From JAWKWH01 sp041397625 (GTDB lineage Bacteria; Pseudomonadota; Alphaproteobacteria; Rhizobiales; Rhizobiaceae), in contig JAWKWH010000001.1 of NCBI GenBank assembly GCA_041397625.1, positions 310,001 through 374,000 on the forward strand: a stretch of 64,000 bases of DNA, read 5' to 3'. A program made the position numbers and the translations under genes. Position 1 is the stretch's first letter, and each line of letters starts with the position of its first letter. Below are positions 19,411-30,308 of this stretch, piece by piece. The notes beneath the pieces are model-generated. The model ran no database searches, was not told the origin of the DNA, and worked only from the letters and a program-made list of their open reading frames with translations.

Positions 19411-20300
19411 ACGCCGTTCCGTCTCCTCCGCGGGACACCGTCTCGGTGGTTACCGCCAGCTATGCGGCCGATTTCGAGCGCTGCCGGCTTTTGTGCGAGA
19501 CGCTCGACCGGCGCGTCACCGGATTCGACCAGCATCTGATCCTGGTCGCCGGCCATGACGTGGCCCGGTTCGAGGCGCTCGCCTCCAAAAACCGCATCAT
19601 CGTCGATGAGCGCGACCTGTTGCCGCGCTGGCTGCACGTGATGCGCGATCCCACCAGCCTCGCGCCGCGCCACATGTGGCTCAGCTTCCGCACCAAGCCG
19701 CTGCGCGGCTGGCATGTGCAGCAGTTGCGGCGCATGGCGATCGCCGACCATGTCCGCGCCGACGCGCTGCTTTATTGCGATTCCGACGTGGTGTTCCTGC
19801 GGGAATTCGACTGTGCCACGCTGTGGCAGCCCGGCGGGCTCCGCTTCCTGCGCCGGCCGGGCGCGCTTGCCGATCCGAAGCTGGCGCCGCAACGGTTGTG
19901 GTCGGCCAATGCCGGCCGGGCGCTCGGTATCGATGCCGACAGGACCTCGCTTGAAGACTATATCGCCACGGTCATCGCCTGGCGGCGGGACACGCTGGCG
20001 GGAATGTGCAGCCATATCGAGGCGGTTCATGGTCGCCACTGGGTCGAGGCCGTGGCCTCGACGCGCGATTTTTCCGAATGCATGCTCTACGGGCGCTATG
20101 TCGACGAGGTGCTCGGCGGCGCCGGCCACAGCGCCACCGCCGAGGAACTGTGCCACATCTACTGGAACGGGCCGCGGCTGAACGAGGCCGATCTCGACCA
20201 GTTCATCGCCGGTATGGCGCCGGGCCAGGTGGCCCTCGGATTGCAGAGTTTCGTCGGCACCGACCTCGGCAGCATCCGCCGGCTGATCGGCGCGGCCTGA
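19407..20300 (+). CDS. DUF6492-like putative glycosyltransferase
   Basis: This 297-residue protein resembles a GT-A-like family I recall as DUF6492. It starts with DTVSVVTASYAADFERCRLL, contains WHVQQLRRMAIADHV and LLYCDSDVVFLREF, in which DSD is a likely metal-binding DxD, and ends in a region with WNGPRLNEADLDQF. Being coupled to two glycosyltransferases by an ATGA overlap at 19407 supports a role in the same polysaccharide. The enzymatic activity is not demonstrated for the family as far as I know. It converges on the flippase gene, with 3 bp between stops. Confidence 0.65.
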   Translation: MNAVPSPPRDTVSVVTASYAADFERCRLLCETLDRRVTGFDQHLILVAGHDVARFEALASKNRIIVDERDLLPRWLHVMRDPTSLAPRHMWLSFRTKPLRGWHVQQLRRMAIADHVRADALLYCDSDVVFLREFDCATLWQPGGLRFLRRPGALADPKLAPQRLWSANAGRALGIDADRTSLEDYIATVIAWRRDTLAGMCSHIEAVHGRHWVEAVASTRDFSECMLYGRYVDEVLGGAGHSATAEELCHIYWNGPRLNEADLDQFIAGMAPGQVALGLQSFVGTDLGSIRRLIGAA

Positions 20301-20303
20301 CGC

Positions 20304-21563
20304 CTACATCGGCCGTGCCGGACGCCTGAGCGCCGAGTAGGTCAGCGCCGCGGAAGCCAGATAGAGCAGCGCAAAGACACCGTTGAGCCAGGTCAACAGC
20401 GGCGCGGGGCCGCTGATCGTGGTGAGCAGCGCCACCAGCAATACCCCCTTGGCGCCGGCGAGCAGCGCCAGATTGATGGCGCGGAGCACCGTCTGCCCGC
20501 GGGCATAGAGCAGTTCGGCCTGGTACTCGACCAGGTTGCGGAACCCGGGGATCAGCAGCGCGAAACCGATGATTGGCGCCACCTCCGCGACATTGTCGCC
20601 GAGCAGGCCCGGATAGACGTGCAGAACGGCGACAAGGACGACAAGCGCGGCCACCGACAGGGCAAAGACGCCGGCCTCGATACCGATCTTCAACCACAGG
20701 CGGCGCAGCATCTCCGGTGAGCGCATCAGCGCCTGGACCAGCATCATGGAGAACACGCGGATCGGGATCGCGGTGAGGTCGACCAGCCGCATGACGATCG
20801 CGTAGACGCCGGCGAACTGCGGTCCGCCGAAGGCAAGCACGAGCAGCTTGTCGAGCTCCATCTGCAGGTAGAAAAGCACTTCCGCACCGGAGACGGCGAT
20901 CGAATCGACCAGGCGTCTCCCGTAGAGCCGACCGGCAAAACGCAACCGTTGGCCCGGATAGAAGAAGACGACCGCAACGGCGAGCGAAGCGCCGTTGGCG
21001 GCGATGTAATACCATGCCCAAAGCTCGAGCGTCGCCGGCCCGGCGAAGGCGAAAACCAGCGCGGCGAGGGCGCGGAACGCCGTGCCGAGGATGACGAGGA
21101 CGGCGGCGCGACCGAACCGGCCCATGCCGTTGTTGACGATGATGACCGCCTCGGTCAGCCGCCACAACAGCGCCTCGGCGGCGATGACGAGCGCAAACGA
21201 GCCGACCGGCATGTCGCCGGCGAAGACGGCGCGGTGGGCGATCCAGCCGGCAAGCGCCACCAGCGGCAGCGATACCGCCGCCAGCGCCAGGAAGCCGGCC
21301 GCGTAGACGCCGACCAGCCGTGGCTTGACCGTGGCGGCGCGATAGAGCGGCGAAACGAAACCGAATGCGAGTAGGCGGGACAGGACCACGCCGGTGGCCG
21401 AGGCGGTCGCGAACACGCCGAAATCGGCGATCGACAGCGTGTTGGCCAGCAGCACGAAATAGGCGAGTGAGAAGACAAGCCGGCCGAGCGAACCGCTGAG
21501 CGCCGAGCCATAGCCCATCAGCAGCCCGGCCCGTGCCGCCAGGAATTCAGAAATCTTTGCCAT
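20304..21563 (-). CDS. Polysaccharide flippase, Wzx/MATE-like membrane protein
   Basis: This 419-residue protein is almost entirely hydrophobic helices, about twelve in number, with short polar loops. The N-terminal GSLGRLVFSLAYFVLLANTL and the central FYLQMELDKLLVLAFGG (a conserved acidic/lysine helix) resemble Wzx and related oligosaccharide flippases, which turn lipid-linked repeat units to the periplasmic side. GAGGGACGG directly precedes the ATG at 21563 (MAKISEF), so this start is preferred over 21596. Its neighbours are glycosyltransferases and a chain-length protein, in line with a Wzx/Wzy-type export pathway. No Wzy polymerase is recognised in this window. Confidence 0.8.
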   Translation of the reverse strand: MAKISEFLAARAGLLMGYGSALSGSLGRLVFSLAYFVLLANTLSIADFGVFATASATGVVLSRLLAFGFVSPLYRAATVKPRLVGVYAAGFLALAAVSLPLVALAGWIAHRAVFAGDMPVGSFALVIAAEALLWRLTEAVIIVNNGMGRFGRAAVLVILGTAFRALAALVFAFAGPATLELWAWYYIAANGASLAVAVVFFYPGQRLRFAGRLYGRRLVDSIAVSGAEVLFYLQMELDKLLVLAFGGPQFAGVYAIVMRLVDLTAIPIRVFSMMLVQALMRSPEMLRRLWLKIGIEAGVFALSVAALVVLVAVLHVYPGLLGDNVAEVAPIIGFALLIPGFRNLVEYQAELLYARGQTVLRAINLALLAGAKGVLLVALLTTISGPAPLLTWLNGVFALLYLASAALTYSALRRPARPM

Positions 21564-21812
21564 CCGTCCCTCGAGGACATTCGAGGCGGCCATCATTACG
21601 GTGCAATGCTTAAGCTATGGTTCAACCGTGGAGCGGCCTTGCAAACCCCGGTTTTTCCCCGCTGTTTTGCGTCCTTCGGCACGGAGAAATTAACCATTTG
21701 TTTCCCATGCCTGTTTAGCTTGGCTTAACCAAATGCGCCGCCGCATGCCGTCCTCGATGAAAGGCGGAATGCAAATCCGTGAAAACCGCCGTGCTCCGAG
21801 TCTGAAGCGCCG

Positions 21813-24242
21813 ATGCCAGATCCTCAAAACACAAAGTCGGGCAAGCGCGGCGGATCATTGCTGTCGCTTGGCGGCGGTACTCGGCGCGAGGTGCCGGCAC
21901 CAAGCGGGTCGCTCTTGTCGTCTGCCGCCAGGGAGACCGAGCGCGACCAGGCTTCGCACCGCCATCGCCTGGCGCGGTCGCGCCGCGAGGCCAGGCCCAA
22001 TCCTCTGCTGCACGCGCTCGCCGCGAGGCCAGACCCGGCCGACGGGCATGACGACGACATTGACGCCGATTTCATCGCCGGGCTCGATGCCGAAATGCGC
22101 GAGAACGAGGAGAGGCTGCGCCGGCGCAGGCGGCGCCGCGCGCCGCGGCGCGAAGCATCCAATGCGATGGACGACGACCGCGACGAGCGCGACGACTGGG
22201 GAGCGACCGACGAGGACGAGGCGCCGGCGAGGCCCGCGCCCGATCCGGGTCCGCGCCCGCTGATCGATCCGCTGAACGTCATCAACGGCGTCTGGAACTC
22301 CAAGAAGCTGATTGCGGCGACGACGATCGCCGGCGCGCTGATCGGCGTGATGGTGGCGCTTGCAACCCCGAAGAAATACGAAGCGGTCGGCGAGGTGCTT
22401 GTCGATCCGCGCGACATCAGGCTGGTCGACCGCGATCTCATCAGGGCGGACTTCTCGCCCAACACCGCGATCGCCATCGTCGAGAACCAGGTTCGCATCA
22501 TGGGTTCGAGCCGTGTGCTCACCGCGGTGGTGAACCGGCTGAATCTCGATGCCGATCCCGAGTTCAACGGAACCGGCGGCGGTTTCGGCCTGCCCAACAT
22601 CATCGGCGAATTGCGCTCGCTTCTGGCCAGGAAGGACGGCGTCGCCCCGGCCGAACGCCAGCACGCCATCGCCACGCAGAACCTGGCCGAGCGGCTGGAG
22701 ATCGGCCGCAGTGGCAAGACCTTCGTCGTCCTGGTGGCGGTGAAGACCGAGAGCCCGGAAAAATCGGCGCTGATCACCAACACGGTCATCGACGTCTTCA
22801 TGGAGAACAGCGGCCAGCTCATGTCGACCGCCGCAAGCCGGGCGGCGAGCGAGCTTGGCGCCAAGCTGGACGAACTGCGCGCCGGCGTCCAGGAAGCCGA
22901 ACGCAAGGTCGAAGCGTTCAAAGGTGAGAAAGACCTGATCGACGCCAGGGGCCACCTGATCGGCGACGACGAGATCATCAAGCTCAACGACCAGCTGGCG
23001 ACCGCGCGCGCCAACACGATCGAGCTCAGTGCCAAAGCGGCCTCGGCGCGCGATCTTGATGTCGATTCGGCGCTCGGCGGCGCGCTTCCCGAAGGTATCA
23101 GCTCCGGGCTGATCGCCGAGCTTCGCTCGCAATATGCCGAACTGATGCGCCAGGCCAACGAGGCGGCGGTCAAATACGGCTCCAAGCATCCCAAGAGCCA
23201 GTTGGTTCGGGCGCAGATCGACGGAGCGCGCGAACAACTGCGCACCGAACTGCGCCGCATCGCCGCTTCGCTGCAAGTCGAAGTCAAGCGCGCCGTCGAA
23301 CTTGAACAGAACCTGTCGGCGCGACTGGCAGCGCTCAAGGCGCGCCAGGTAAACATCAGCGACGACATGGTGACGCTGCGCGAACTGGAGCGCGACAGCG
23401 CCTCGAAACGCGCGATCTACGAATCCTTCCTGCTGAGGGCGCGCGAGGCCGGAGAGCAGACCGATCTCAACAACGCCAATATCAGCGTGATCACCACCGC
23501 CGCCGCGCCGCTCGACCCGGTCGGTCCATCGCGCACCATGATCTCCATCGGCGCCACGATGGCTGGTTTCCTGCTGGGTGTCGCGCTCGGCGGCATGCGC
23601 GGCGCGGCCGAAGGCCTGTTCGGGGGTGCGCCCGCAGCGCCGCCCGGCGCGCCGAAGCCGCGCGAACCTGCCCACCGGGACCGGGAAAGCCGTTCTGCGC
23701 GGTCGTATCGGCGCGATTCCCGGCATGACGATGCGACACGCCAGGGCACCGCGACGGTGGAAACGACCGCTGCGCATGCCGGCGACAGCGTCGATGCCAA
23801 GGCGCACCGACCGACCGAACCCGCTCCCGCCTATGCGGCCGCACCGCCGCAACCGTTTCCCGCCTGGCCGCAGCCCGTGGCCTACGCACCGCAGCCGGTT
23901 TACTATCCCTATCCGGCGCCTTATCCACCGGCGCCGATGGCTGTCTATGCCCCGCCGGCCTACCCGCCGACGGGTTTCGCCCCGCCCTTCTTTTCTCAGG
24001 CCGCCATGGCGCCCTGGCCCCCGCCGGCAACGGCATACCCGGCCGCGCCACCCGCTCCGCAACCGTCCGAACCGCCGCGCGCGGGCGAGACCGAGCGAAA
24101 GGCAAATGACACAAACCCGTCGCCGGCTGGCCGCAAGACCGGATCGTCGGTAAGTCCCGTCGACACCATCCGCGACGACCTGCGCGCCGTTACAGGCGCC
24201 TTATACGATCTGGCCGACCGGCGCGCGCGCCGGCGGGCGTGA
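21813..24242 (+). CDS. Wzz/GumC-type polysaccharide co-polymerase with Pro/Tyr-rich C-terminal tail
   Basis: This 809-residue protein has a polar N-terminal extension of about 160 residues that includes a run of eight arginines near residue 105. Two membrane segments lie at about 164-184 (IAATTIAGALIGVMVALAT) and 573-595. The periplasmic part between them contains Wzz signatures (KYEAVGEVLVDPRDIRLVDR) and long coiled-coil helices. The segment before the second membrane helix, AAAPLDPVGPSR, is typical. In exopolysaccharide PCP-2a proteins a BY-kinase follows. Here the cytoplasmic tail of about 200 residues has no Walker motif. It is instead proline/tyrosine/alanine-rich (about 670-756) and ends in a charged helix (782-809). 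It probably sets chain length for the adjacent cluster. Confidence 0.75.
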   Translation: MPDPQNTKSGKRGGSLLSLGGGTRREVPAPSGSLLSSAARETERDQASHRHRLARSRREARPNPLLHALAARPDPADGHDDDIDADFIAGLDAEMRENEERLRRRRRRRAPRREASNAMDDDRDERDDWGATDEDEAPARPAPDPGPRPLIDPLNVINGVWNSKKLIAATTIAGALIGVMVALATPKKYEAVGEVLVDPRDIRLVDRDLIRADFSPNTAIAIVENQVRIMGSSRVLTAVVNRLNLDADPEFNGTGGGFGLPNIIGELRSLLARKDGVAPAERQHAIATQNLAERLEIGRSGKTFVVLVAVKTESPEKSALITNTVIDVFMENSGQLMSTAASRAASELGAKLDELRAGVQEAERKVEAFKGEKDLIDARGHLIGDDEIIKLNDQLATARANTIELSAKAASARDLDVDSALGGALPEGISSGLIAELRSQYAELMRQANEAAVKYGSKHPKSQLVRAQIDGAREQLRTELRRIAASLQVEVKRAVELEQNLSARLAALKARQVNISDDMVTLRELERDSASKRAIYESFLLRAREAGEQTDLNNANISVITTAAAPLDPVGPSRTMISIGATMAGFLLGVALGGMRGAAEGLFGGAPAAPPGAPKPREPAHRDRESRSARSYRRDSRHDDATRQGTATVETTAAHAGDSVDAKAHRPTEPAPAYAAAPPQPFPAWPQPVAYAPQPVYYPYPAPYPPAPMAVYAPPAYPPTGFAPPFFSQAAMAPWPPPATAYPAAPPAPQPSEPPRAGETERKANDTNPSPAGRKTGSSVSPVDTIRDDLRAVTGALYDLADRRARRRA

Positions 24243-24321
24243 CCCGGCCGCCATGTTCCGTGGCAACATTTCGTGATTGCCGCCTTCCGGGCAGCGCTTC
24301 GTTATTGTAGAAGCGCCTGCC

Positions 24322-25284
24322 ATGTCCGATGCGATTTCCCCCGGCCGACAGTTCGTTTTCCTACTGGTCGACAAGTTCTCGATGTTCTCGCTCGCAGCGG
24401 CGATCGACACGCTGCGGTCGGTCAACCGCGTGACCGGGCATGATTTCTACCAGTGGGTCACGGTGTCGCCGGACGGCGAATCGGTATTCGCCTCCAACGG
24501 CCTGCCGCTGAAGGTCGACTACGCCATTGCCGACATGCCGGCGGGCGACATCCTGTTCATCTGTGCCGGGCTGACGACGGAGTTTCCGGGCAAGAGCAAG
24601 GTGCTGGGCGCGTTGCGCGCCTGGGGCAGGCGCGGCGGCAGGATCGGCGCCCTGTCGCTCGGTTCCCACGTGCTGGCGGAAGCCGGCCAGCTTGAAGGCC
24701 ATCGCTGCACCATTCACTGGGAAAACCGCGCCGGCTTCATGGAGCGTTTTCCCGAAATCGAATGCACGGGCAATGTGTTCGAGATCGACCGCAAGCGCTA
24801 TACCTGCGCCGGCGGCACCACGTCGATCGACCTGATGCTGGAGATCGTGCGCGGCGATTTCGGCGTCGGTATTGCCAACGAGATCGCAAACCAGTTCCAC
24901 CACGAGCGCATTCGAACCGCCACCGATCGCCAGCGCATCGGACCCGAACGCGATCTTACCGGCAAGTCCGACAAGCTGAGGAAGATCGTCGAACTGATGG
25001 CGGACAATCTCGACGAGCCCTATTCCGCCGTCGAGCTGGCCAAGTCGGCCGGCCTGTCGGTGCGCCAGGTCGAGCGGTTGTTCCTGCGCCATCTCAACAT
25101 GACGCCCGGCCGCTACTACATGCGGCTGCGGCTCGAGCGTGCCCGCGAATTGCTGCGCCAGACCAACATGCCGATCCTCGACATCGCGGTTGCGACCGGC
25201 TTCACCTCGCATTCCTATTTCGCCCAGAGCTACCGTCTGCTGTTCGGCCGGCCGCCCAGCGAGGAGCGGCGGACGTCCTATTGA
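24322..25284 (+). CDS. GlxA family transcriptional regulator (DJ-1/PfpI-like + AraC HTH)
   Basis: This 320-residue protein has an N-terminal amidotransferase-like domain (residues 8-180; FVFLLVDKFSMFSLAAAIDTL, GALSLGSHVLAEAG) and a C-terminal double AraC helix-turn-helix (about 225-315; YSAVELAKSAGLSVRQVERL, ILDIAVATGFTSHSYFAQSYR). The catalytic Cys of true DJ-1/PfpI enzymes is replaced by Ser (LSLGSH), as is usual for ligand-sensing GlxA regulators of choline, carnitine or arginine-type catabolism. The effector is unknown. ATG at 24322 is chosen over the upstream TTG at 24277. The next gene, a TauE/SafE transporter, is 69 bp downstream on the same strand. Confidence 0.85.
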   Translation: MSDAISPGRQFVFLLVDKFSMFSLAAAIDTLRSVNRVTGHDFYQWVTVSPDGESVFASNGLPLKVDYAIADMPAGDILFICAGLTTEFPGKSKVLGALRAWGRRGGRIGALSLGSHVLAEAGQLEGHRCTIHWENRAGFMERFPEIECTGNVFEIDRKRYTCAGGTTSIDLMLEIVRGDFGVGIANEIANQFHHERIRTATDRQRIGPERDLTGKSDKLRKIVELMADNLDEPYSAVELAKSAGLSVRQVERLFLRHLNMTPGRYYMRLRLERARELLRQTNMPILDIAVATGFTSHSYFAQSYRLLFGRPPSEERRTSY

Positions 25285-25353
25285 CAGGCATGCGCGGGCA
25301 GGCCGATAGGATGTCCGGTCGCCGCGCGGCGCGACAGCCGTAGGGAGGCGGCC

Positions 25354-26097
25354 TTGGAAGACAGCGTCGGCATAGCGGTCATCATCGCCACCTTCTTCCT
25401 GGCCGGCACCGTCAAGGGCGTGGTCGGGCTCGGGCTTCCGGCAATCAGCGTCGGCGTGCTGACCGCGTTCATCGGCCTGACCGAGGCGATGACGCTCGCC
25501 ACCATACCGGCCTTTCTCACCAATCTCTGGCAGGCCTATTCCGGCGATAACGGCGGGGTCATCGTCCGCCGCATCTGGCCGTTCCTCCTGCTCGCGACCG
25601 CGACGGTCTGGTTCGGCAGCCTGGCGCTGACGCGCATCGACCAGCGCTATCTCTCCGCGCTTCTCGGCGTCCTGCTGGCACTCTACGCGATGGTAAGCCT
25701 CGTCGGCCTGCGGCTGTTCGTGCCGGAAAGGCTCGAAATGCCGGTCGCCATCGCCGTCGGTGCGCTCAACGGCATCTTTACAGGCATGACCGGCGCATTC
25801 TCCTTTCCGGGCGTGCTCTACCTGCAGGCGCTCGGGCTCGGAAAGGACGACCTCGTCCAGGCCATGGGCATGCTGTTTGCGCTGTCGTCGGCCGCGCTCG
25901 GCCTGTCGCTGGCCGGCGGCGGTTTCATGGATGTCGGCAGGGCCGGCGCCTCCGTCCTGGCGATGGTTCCGGTTGCGGCGGGCCTCGCCGCCGGAACCCG
26001 CATCCGCAGGCGGCTGTCGGAACGGGCGTTCCGTCGCCTGTTTTTCTGGAGCCTGCTCGTGCTGGGTATCTTCATCGTCGCCGAGGCGATACGATGA
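25354..26097 (+). CDS. TauE/SafE family membrane exporter (TTG start)
   Basis: This 247-residue membrane protein has about eight hydrophobic segments. The glycine-rich half-repeats TVKGVVGLGLPAISVGVL (near residue 16) and LNGIFTGMTGAFSFPGVLYL (near residue 135) mark the two related halves of TauE/SafE transporters, which move sulfite, sulfoacetate or other organic anions. The only well-placed start is TTG at 25354, because AGGGAGGCGG sits just upstream and the translation opens MEDSVGIAVIIATFFLAG. The substrate is not known. Confidence 0.8.
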   Translation: MEDSVGIAVIIATFFLAGTVKGVVGLGLPAISVGVLTAFIGLTEAMTLATIPAFLTNLWQAYSGDNGGVIVRRIWPFLLLATATVWFGSLALTRIDQRYLSALLGVLLALYAMVSLVGLRLFVPERLEMPVAIAVGALNGIFTGMTGAFSFPGVLYLQALGLGKDDLVQAMGMLFALSSAALGLSLAGGGFMDVGRAGASVLAMVPVAAGLAAGTRIRRRLSERAFRRLFFWSLLVLGIFIVAEAIR

Positions 26098-26142
26098 CGG
26101 GCCCGAACGGTGTCGATAGCCAGGTTTCGGACGCGGAGTCCG

Positions 26143-27953
<1,811 letters not shown>

Positions 27954-27957
<4 letters not shown>

Positions 27958-28676
27958 GGCGTCTCTCCGGGTGCCCAGTAGATGTCGATCGGGCTCGAGG
28001 CGTGTTCGATCATCGCGGCGACGGGCGGCCGGACATCGCCGGCCAGCACGTCGAGCAGCAGTTCCTTCTTCGGCAATCCCTCGATATGCAGGAAAATGCG
28101 GCCGGCCGACGCCAGCGCGGAAAGCGACATGGTCAGGCGCGGCTCGCCGGCATCGGCCGACTTGACCGCAAGCACGGCCGGCTCGCCTTCCGGGTCAAGC
28201 AGCCGGCCGAGATTGGGCGCATCGTCGAAGAAGGAGGCGGTGTGGCCGTCGGTGCCCATGCCGAGCACGACCACGTCGAAGGGGCGGCCGAGGGCGGCGA
28301 GATCGGCGGTGGCCACGGCGGCGGCCTGATCGATCGCACCGGCGTGGTAGAGGCCGAGAAAGCCGGCCGCCGCGGCGTCGGACTGCAACAGGTTGACCGT
28401 TACCAGTCGTTCGTTGGAGCGTTCCGACGAAGGCGGCACGAAGCGTTCGTCGACCAGGGTGACGGTGACCGGAGCCCAGTCGAGCGGTTCACGCGCCAGG
28501 GTGCGAAAGAACTTCGCCGGCGTGCTCCCGCCCGAGACGGCGAGCAATGCATTGCCATGGTCGTCGATCGCCATGCCCAGACGCGTGGCGACGGCGCTCG
28601 CCAGTTCCGCGGCGAGCAGCGGCGGGGCGGCGAATTCGTGCCAGTTCGCCTGATTCACGGTTCTACTCGCTTTCAT
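27954..28676 (-). CDS. pgl: 6-phosphogluconolactonase
   Basis: This 240-residue enzyme hydrolyses 6-phosphogluconolactone to 6-phosphogluconate. Signatures are AVSGGSTPAKFFRTLA, VTLVDERFVPPSSERSN and VLGMGTDGHTASFFDDAPN, in the normal order for the DevB/Pgl family. The reading frame overlaps the 3' end of zwf by 14 bp and the start of edd by 4 bp, giving tight translational coupling. A shorter start (GTG, seven codons in) is possible but leaves the domain intact. Confidence 0.93.
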
Positions 28677-30135
28677 GCCAGGTGCGGCCGTCGCGTTCGA
28701 TCAGCGCGATCGCCGCCGATGGCCCCCAGGTGCCCGATGTATAGCCGCGGCTTTCCTGCCGCGTCTCCTCCCAGGCCGCCAGGATCGGGTCGATCCATCG
28801 CCACGCCGCCTCCACTTCGTCGCGGCGCATGAACAGCGTCTGGTTGCCGCGGATCACGTCCATTATCAGGCGCTCATAGGCGTCCGGATTGCGCACATCG
28901 AACGCTTCGGCGAAGCTCATGTCGAGCGGCACATGGCGCAACCGCATACCGCCCGGACCGGGATCCTTGATCATGATCCACTGCTTGACGCCCTCGTCGG
29001 GCTGCAGCCGGATGACGAGCTGGTTGGCATGTACCTCGCCGGCGCCCTGGCCGAAGATCGAGTGCGGAATCGGCTTGAACTGGATGACGATTTCGGAGAC
29101 CCGCTTGGCCATGCGTTTACCGGTGCGCAGGTAGAACGGCACGCCGGCCCAGCGCCAGTTCTCCACCTCGGCCTTTATGGCGACGAAGGTTTCCGTGTCG
29201 CTGTCACCGTTGCCGAGTTCGTCGACATAGGAAGGAACGGCGCCCTCGGCCGACGCACCGGCCTGGTACTGGCCGCGCACGGTGGCCTTGGTCACGCTTG
29301 CCGTGGTGATCGGCGCCAGCGCGCGCAGCACCTTCAGCTTCTCGTCGCGCACATTGTCGGCATCCATCGACGACGGCGCTTCCATCGCCACCAGACACAG
29401 GAGCTGCAGCATGTGGTTCTGCACCATGTCGCGCAGCGCGCCGGCACGGTCGTAATAGCTCGACCGGCCTTCCAGACCGACGGTTTCGGCCACAGTGATC
29501 TGCACATGGTCGATATGGGCGGAGTTCCACAACGGCTCGTAGAGCGCGTTGGCAAAGCGCAGCGCCATCAGGTTTTGCACCGTTTCCTTGCCCAGATAGT
29601 GGTCGATGCGGAAGATCTGCTGTTCGTCGAATGCCGAACCGATCGTATCGTTGAGCGCCAGCGCCGACTGCAGGTCGCGGCCGATCGGCTTCTCGACAAC
29701 GATACGGGCATTGCCGGTGATCAAACCGGCATTGGCGATATGACCGCAGATATCGCCGAACAGCGACGGGCCGACCGCGAGATAAAACGCCCGGACGCCG
29801 CCGCTGTCGCCGATCGTCTCGCGCAGGCGGTCGAACCCGCTGCCGTCCTTGGCGTCCACCGGCACGTAGGACAGTCGCGCCAGGAAGGTGCCGAGCTCGC
29901 CGTCGTCGATCTCGCCGGCGGCGACATGGTCGCGCAGTGCCCTTTCGGCAAAGCCGCGATACTCGTCATCGCTCATCTGTGAGCGTGACGCGCCGATGAT
30001 CCGTGTCGGCTCGGTGAACTGGCCGGCGCATTGGCGGTGGTAAAGCGCCGGCAGCAGCTTGCGCTCGGCAAGGTCGCCCGTGGCGCCGAAAACGATGAAA
30101 TCGAAAGCTTCGACCGGGATGATCTGGCTGGTCAT
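28663..30135 (-). CDS. zwf: Glucose-6-phosphate 1-dehydrogenase
   Basis: This 490-residue enzyme oxidises glucose 6-phosphate with NAD(P)+. The N-terminal motif VFGATGDLAERKLLPALY binds the dinucleotide and RIDHYLGKETVQNLMALRF is the substrate-binding signature with the catalytic His. It is first in zwf-pgl-edd, the entry route to the Entner-Doudoroff pathway that most rhizobia use for sugars. The 173-bp gap to the divergent aldehyde dehydrogenase gene holds an A/T-rich stretch with the palindrome AATCGATT (near 30171-30178), a likely promoter/operator zone. No known regulator box is recognised there. Confidence 0.97.
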   Translation of the reverse strand: MTSQIIPVEAFDFIVFGATGDLAERKLLPALYHRQCAGQFTEPTRIIGASRSQMSDDEYRGFAERALRDHVAAGEIDDGELGTFLARLSYVPVDAKDGSGFDRLRETIGDSGGVRAFYLAVGPSLFGDICGHIANAGLITGNARIVVEKPIGRDLQSALALNDTIGSAFDEQQIFRIDHYLGKETVQNLMALRFANALYEPLWNSAHIDHVQITVAETVGLEGRSSYYDRAGALRDMVQNHMLQLLCLVAMEAPSSMDADNVRDEKLKVLRALAPITTASVTKATVRGQYQAGASAEGAVPSYVDELGNGDSDTETFVAIKAEVENWRWAGVPFYLRTGKRMAKRVSEIVIQFKPIPHSIFGQGAGEVHANQLVIRLQPDEGVKQWIMIKDPGPGGMRLRHVPLDMSFAEAFDVRNPDAYERLIMDVIRGNQTLFMRRDEVEAAWRWIDPILAAWEETRQESRGYTSGTWGPSAAIALIERDGRTWHESE

Positions 30136-30308
30136 TGACTGGATTCCGTTTCTCGCCGGTGCTTTAGTCTAATCGATTTAAAAATACCAGTCCCACTTTG
30201 CCGCAGTTTGCGATTGGCATAAACCCGGATAGTGGTAGTGCCGAACGCCGCGATGGCGATTGCCACGCCGGGCGCAGACATTGTCGAGCCGCTGGAAGGA
30301 CATCATCC

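Noticed and set aside
21733..22263. An arginine-rich 176-codon frame overlapping the start of the chain-length gene
   Set aside because: Its composition (long Arg/Ala/Gly runs) is that of an out-of-frame translation and it overlaps the real gene for most of its length.
23821..24080. Pro/Tyr codon repeats in the chain-length gene as a DNA tandem repeat or CRISPR-like array
   Set aside because: The codons vary and there is no fixed repeat unit or spacer; the low complexity is at protein level.
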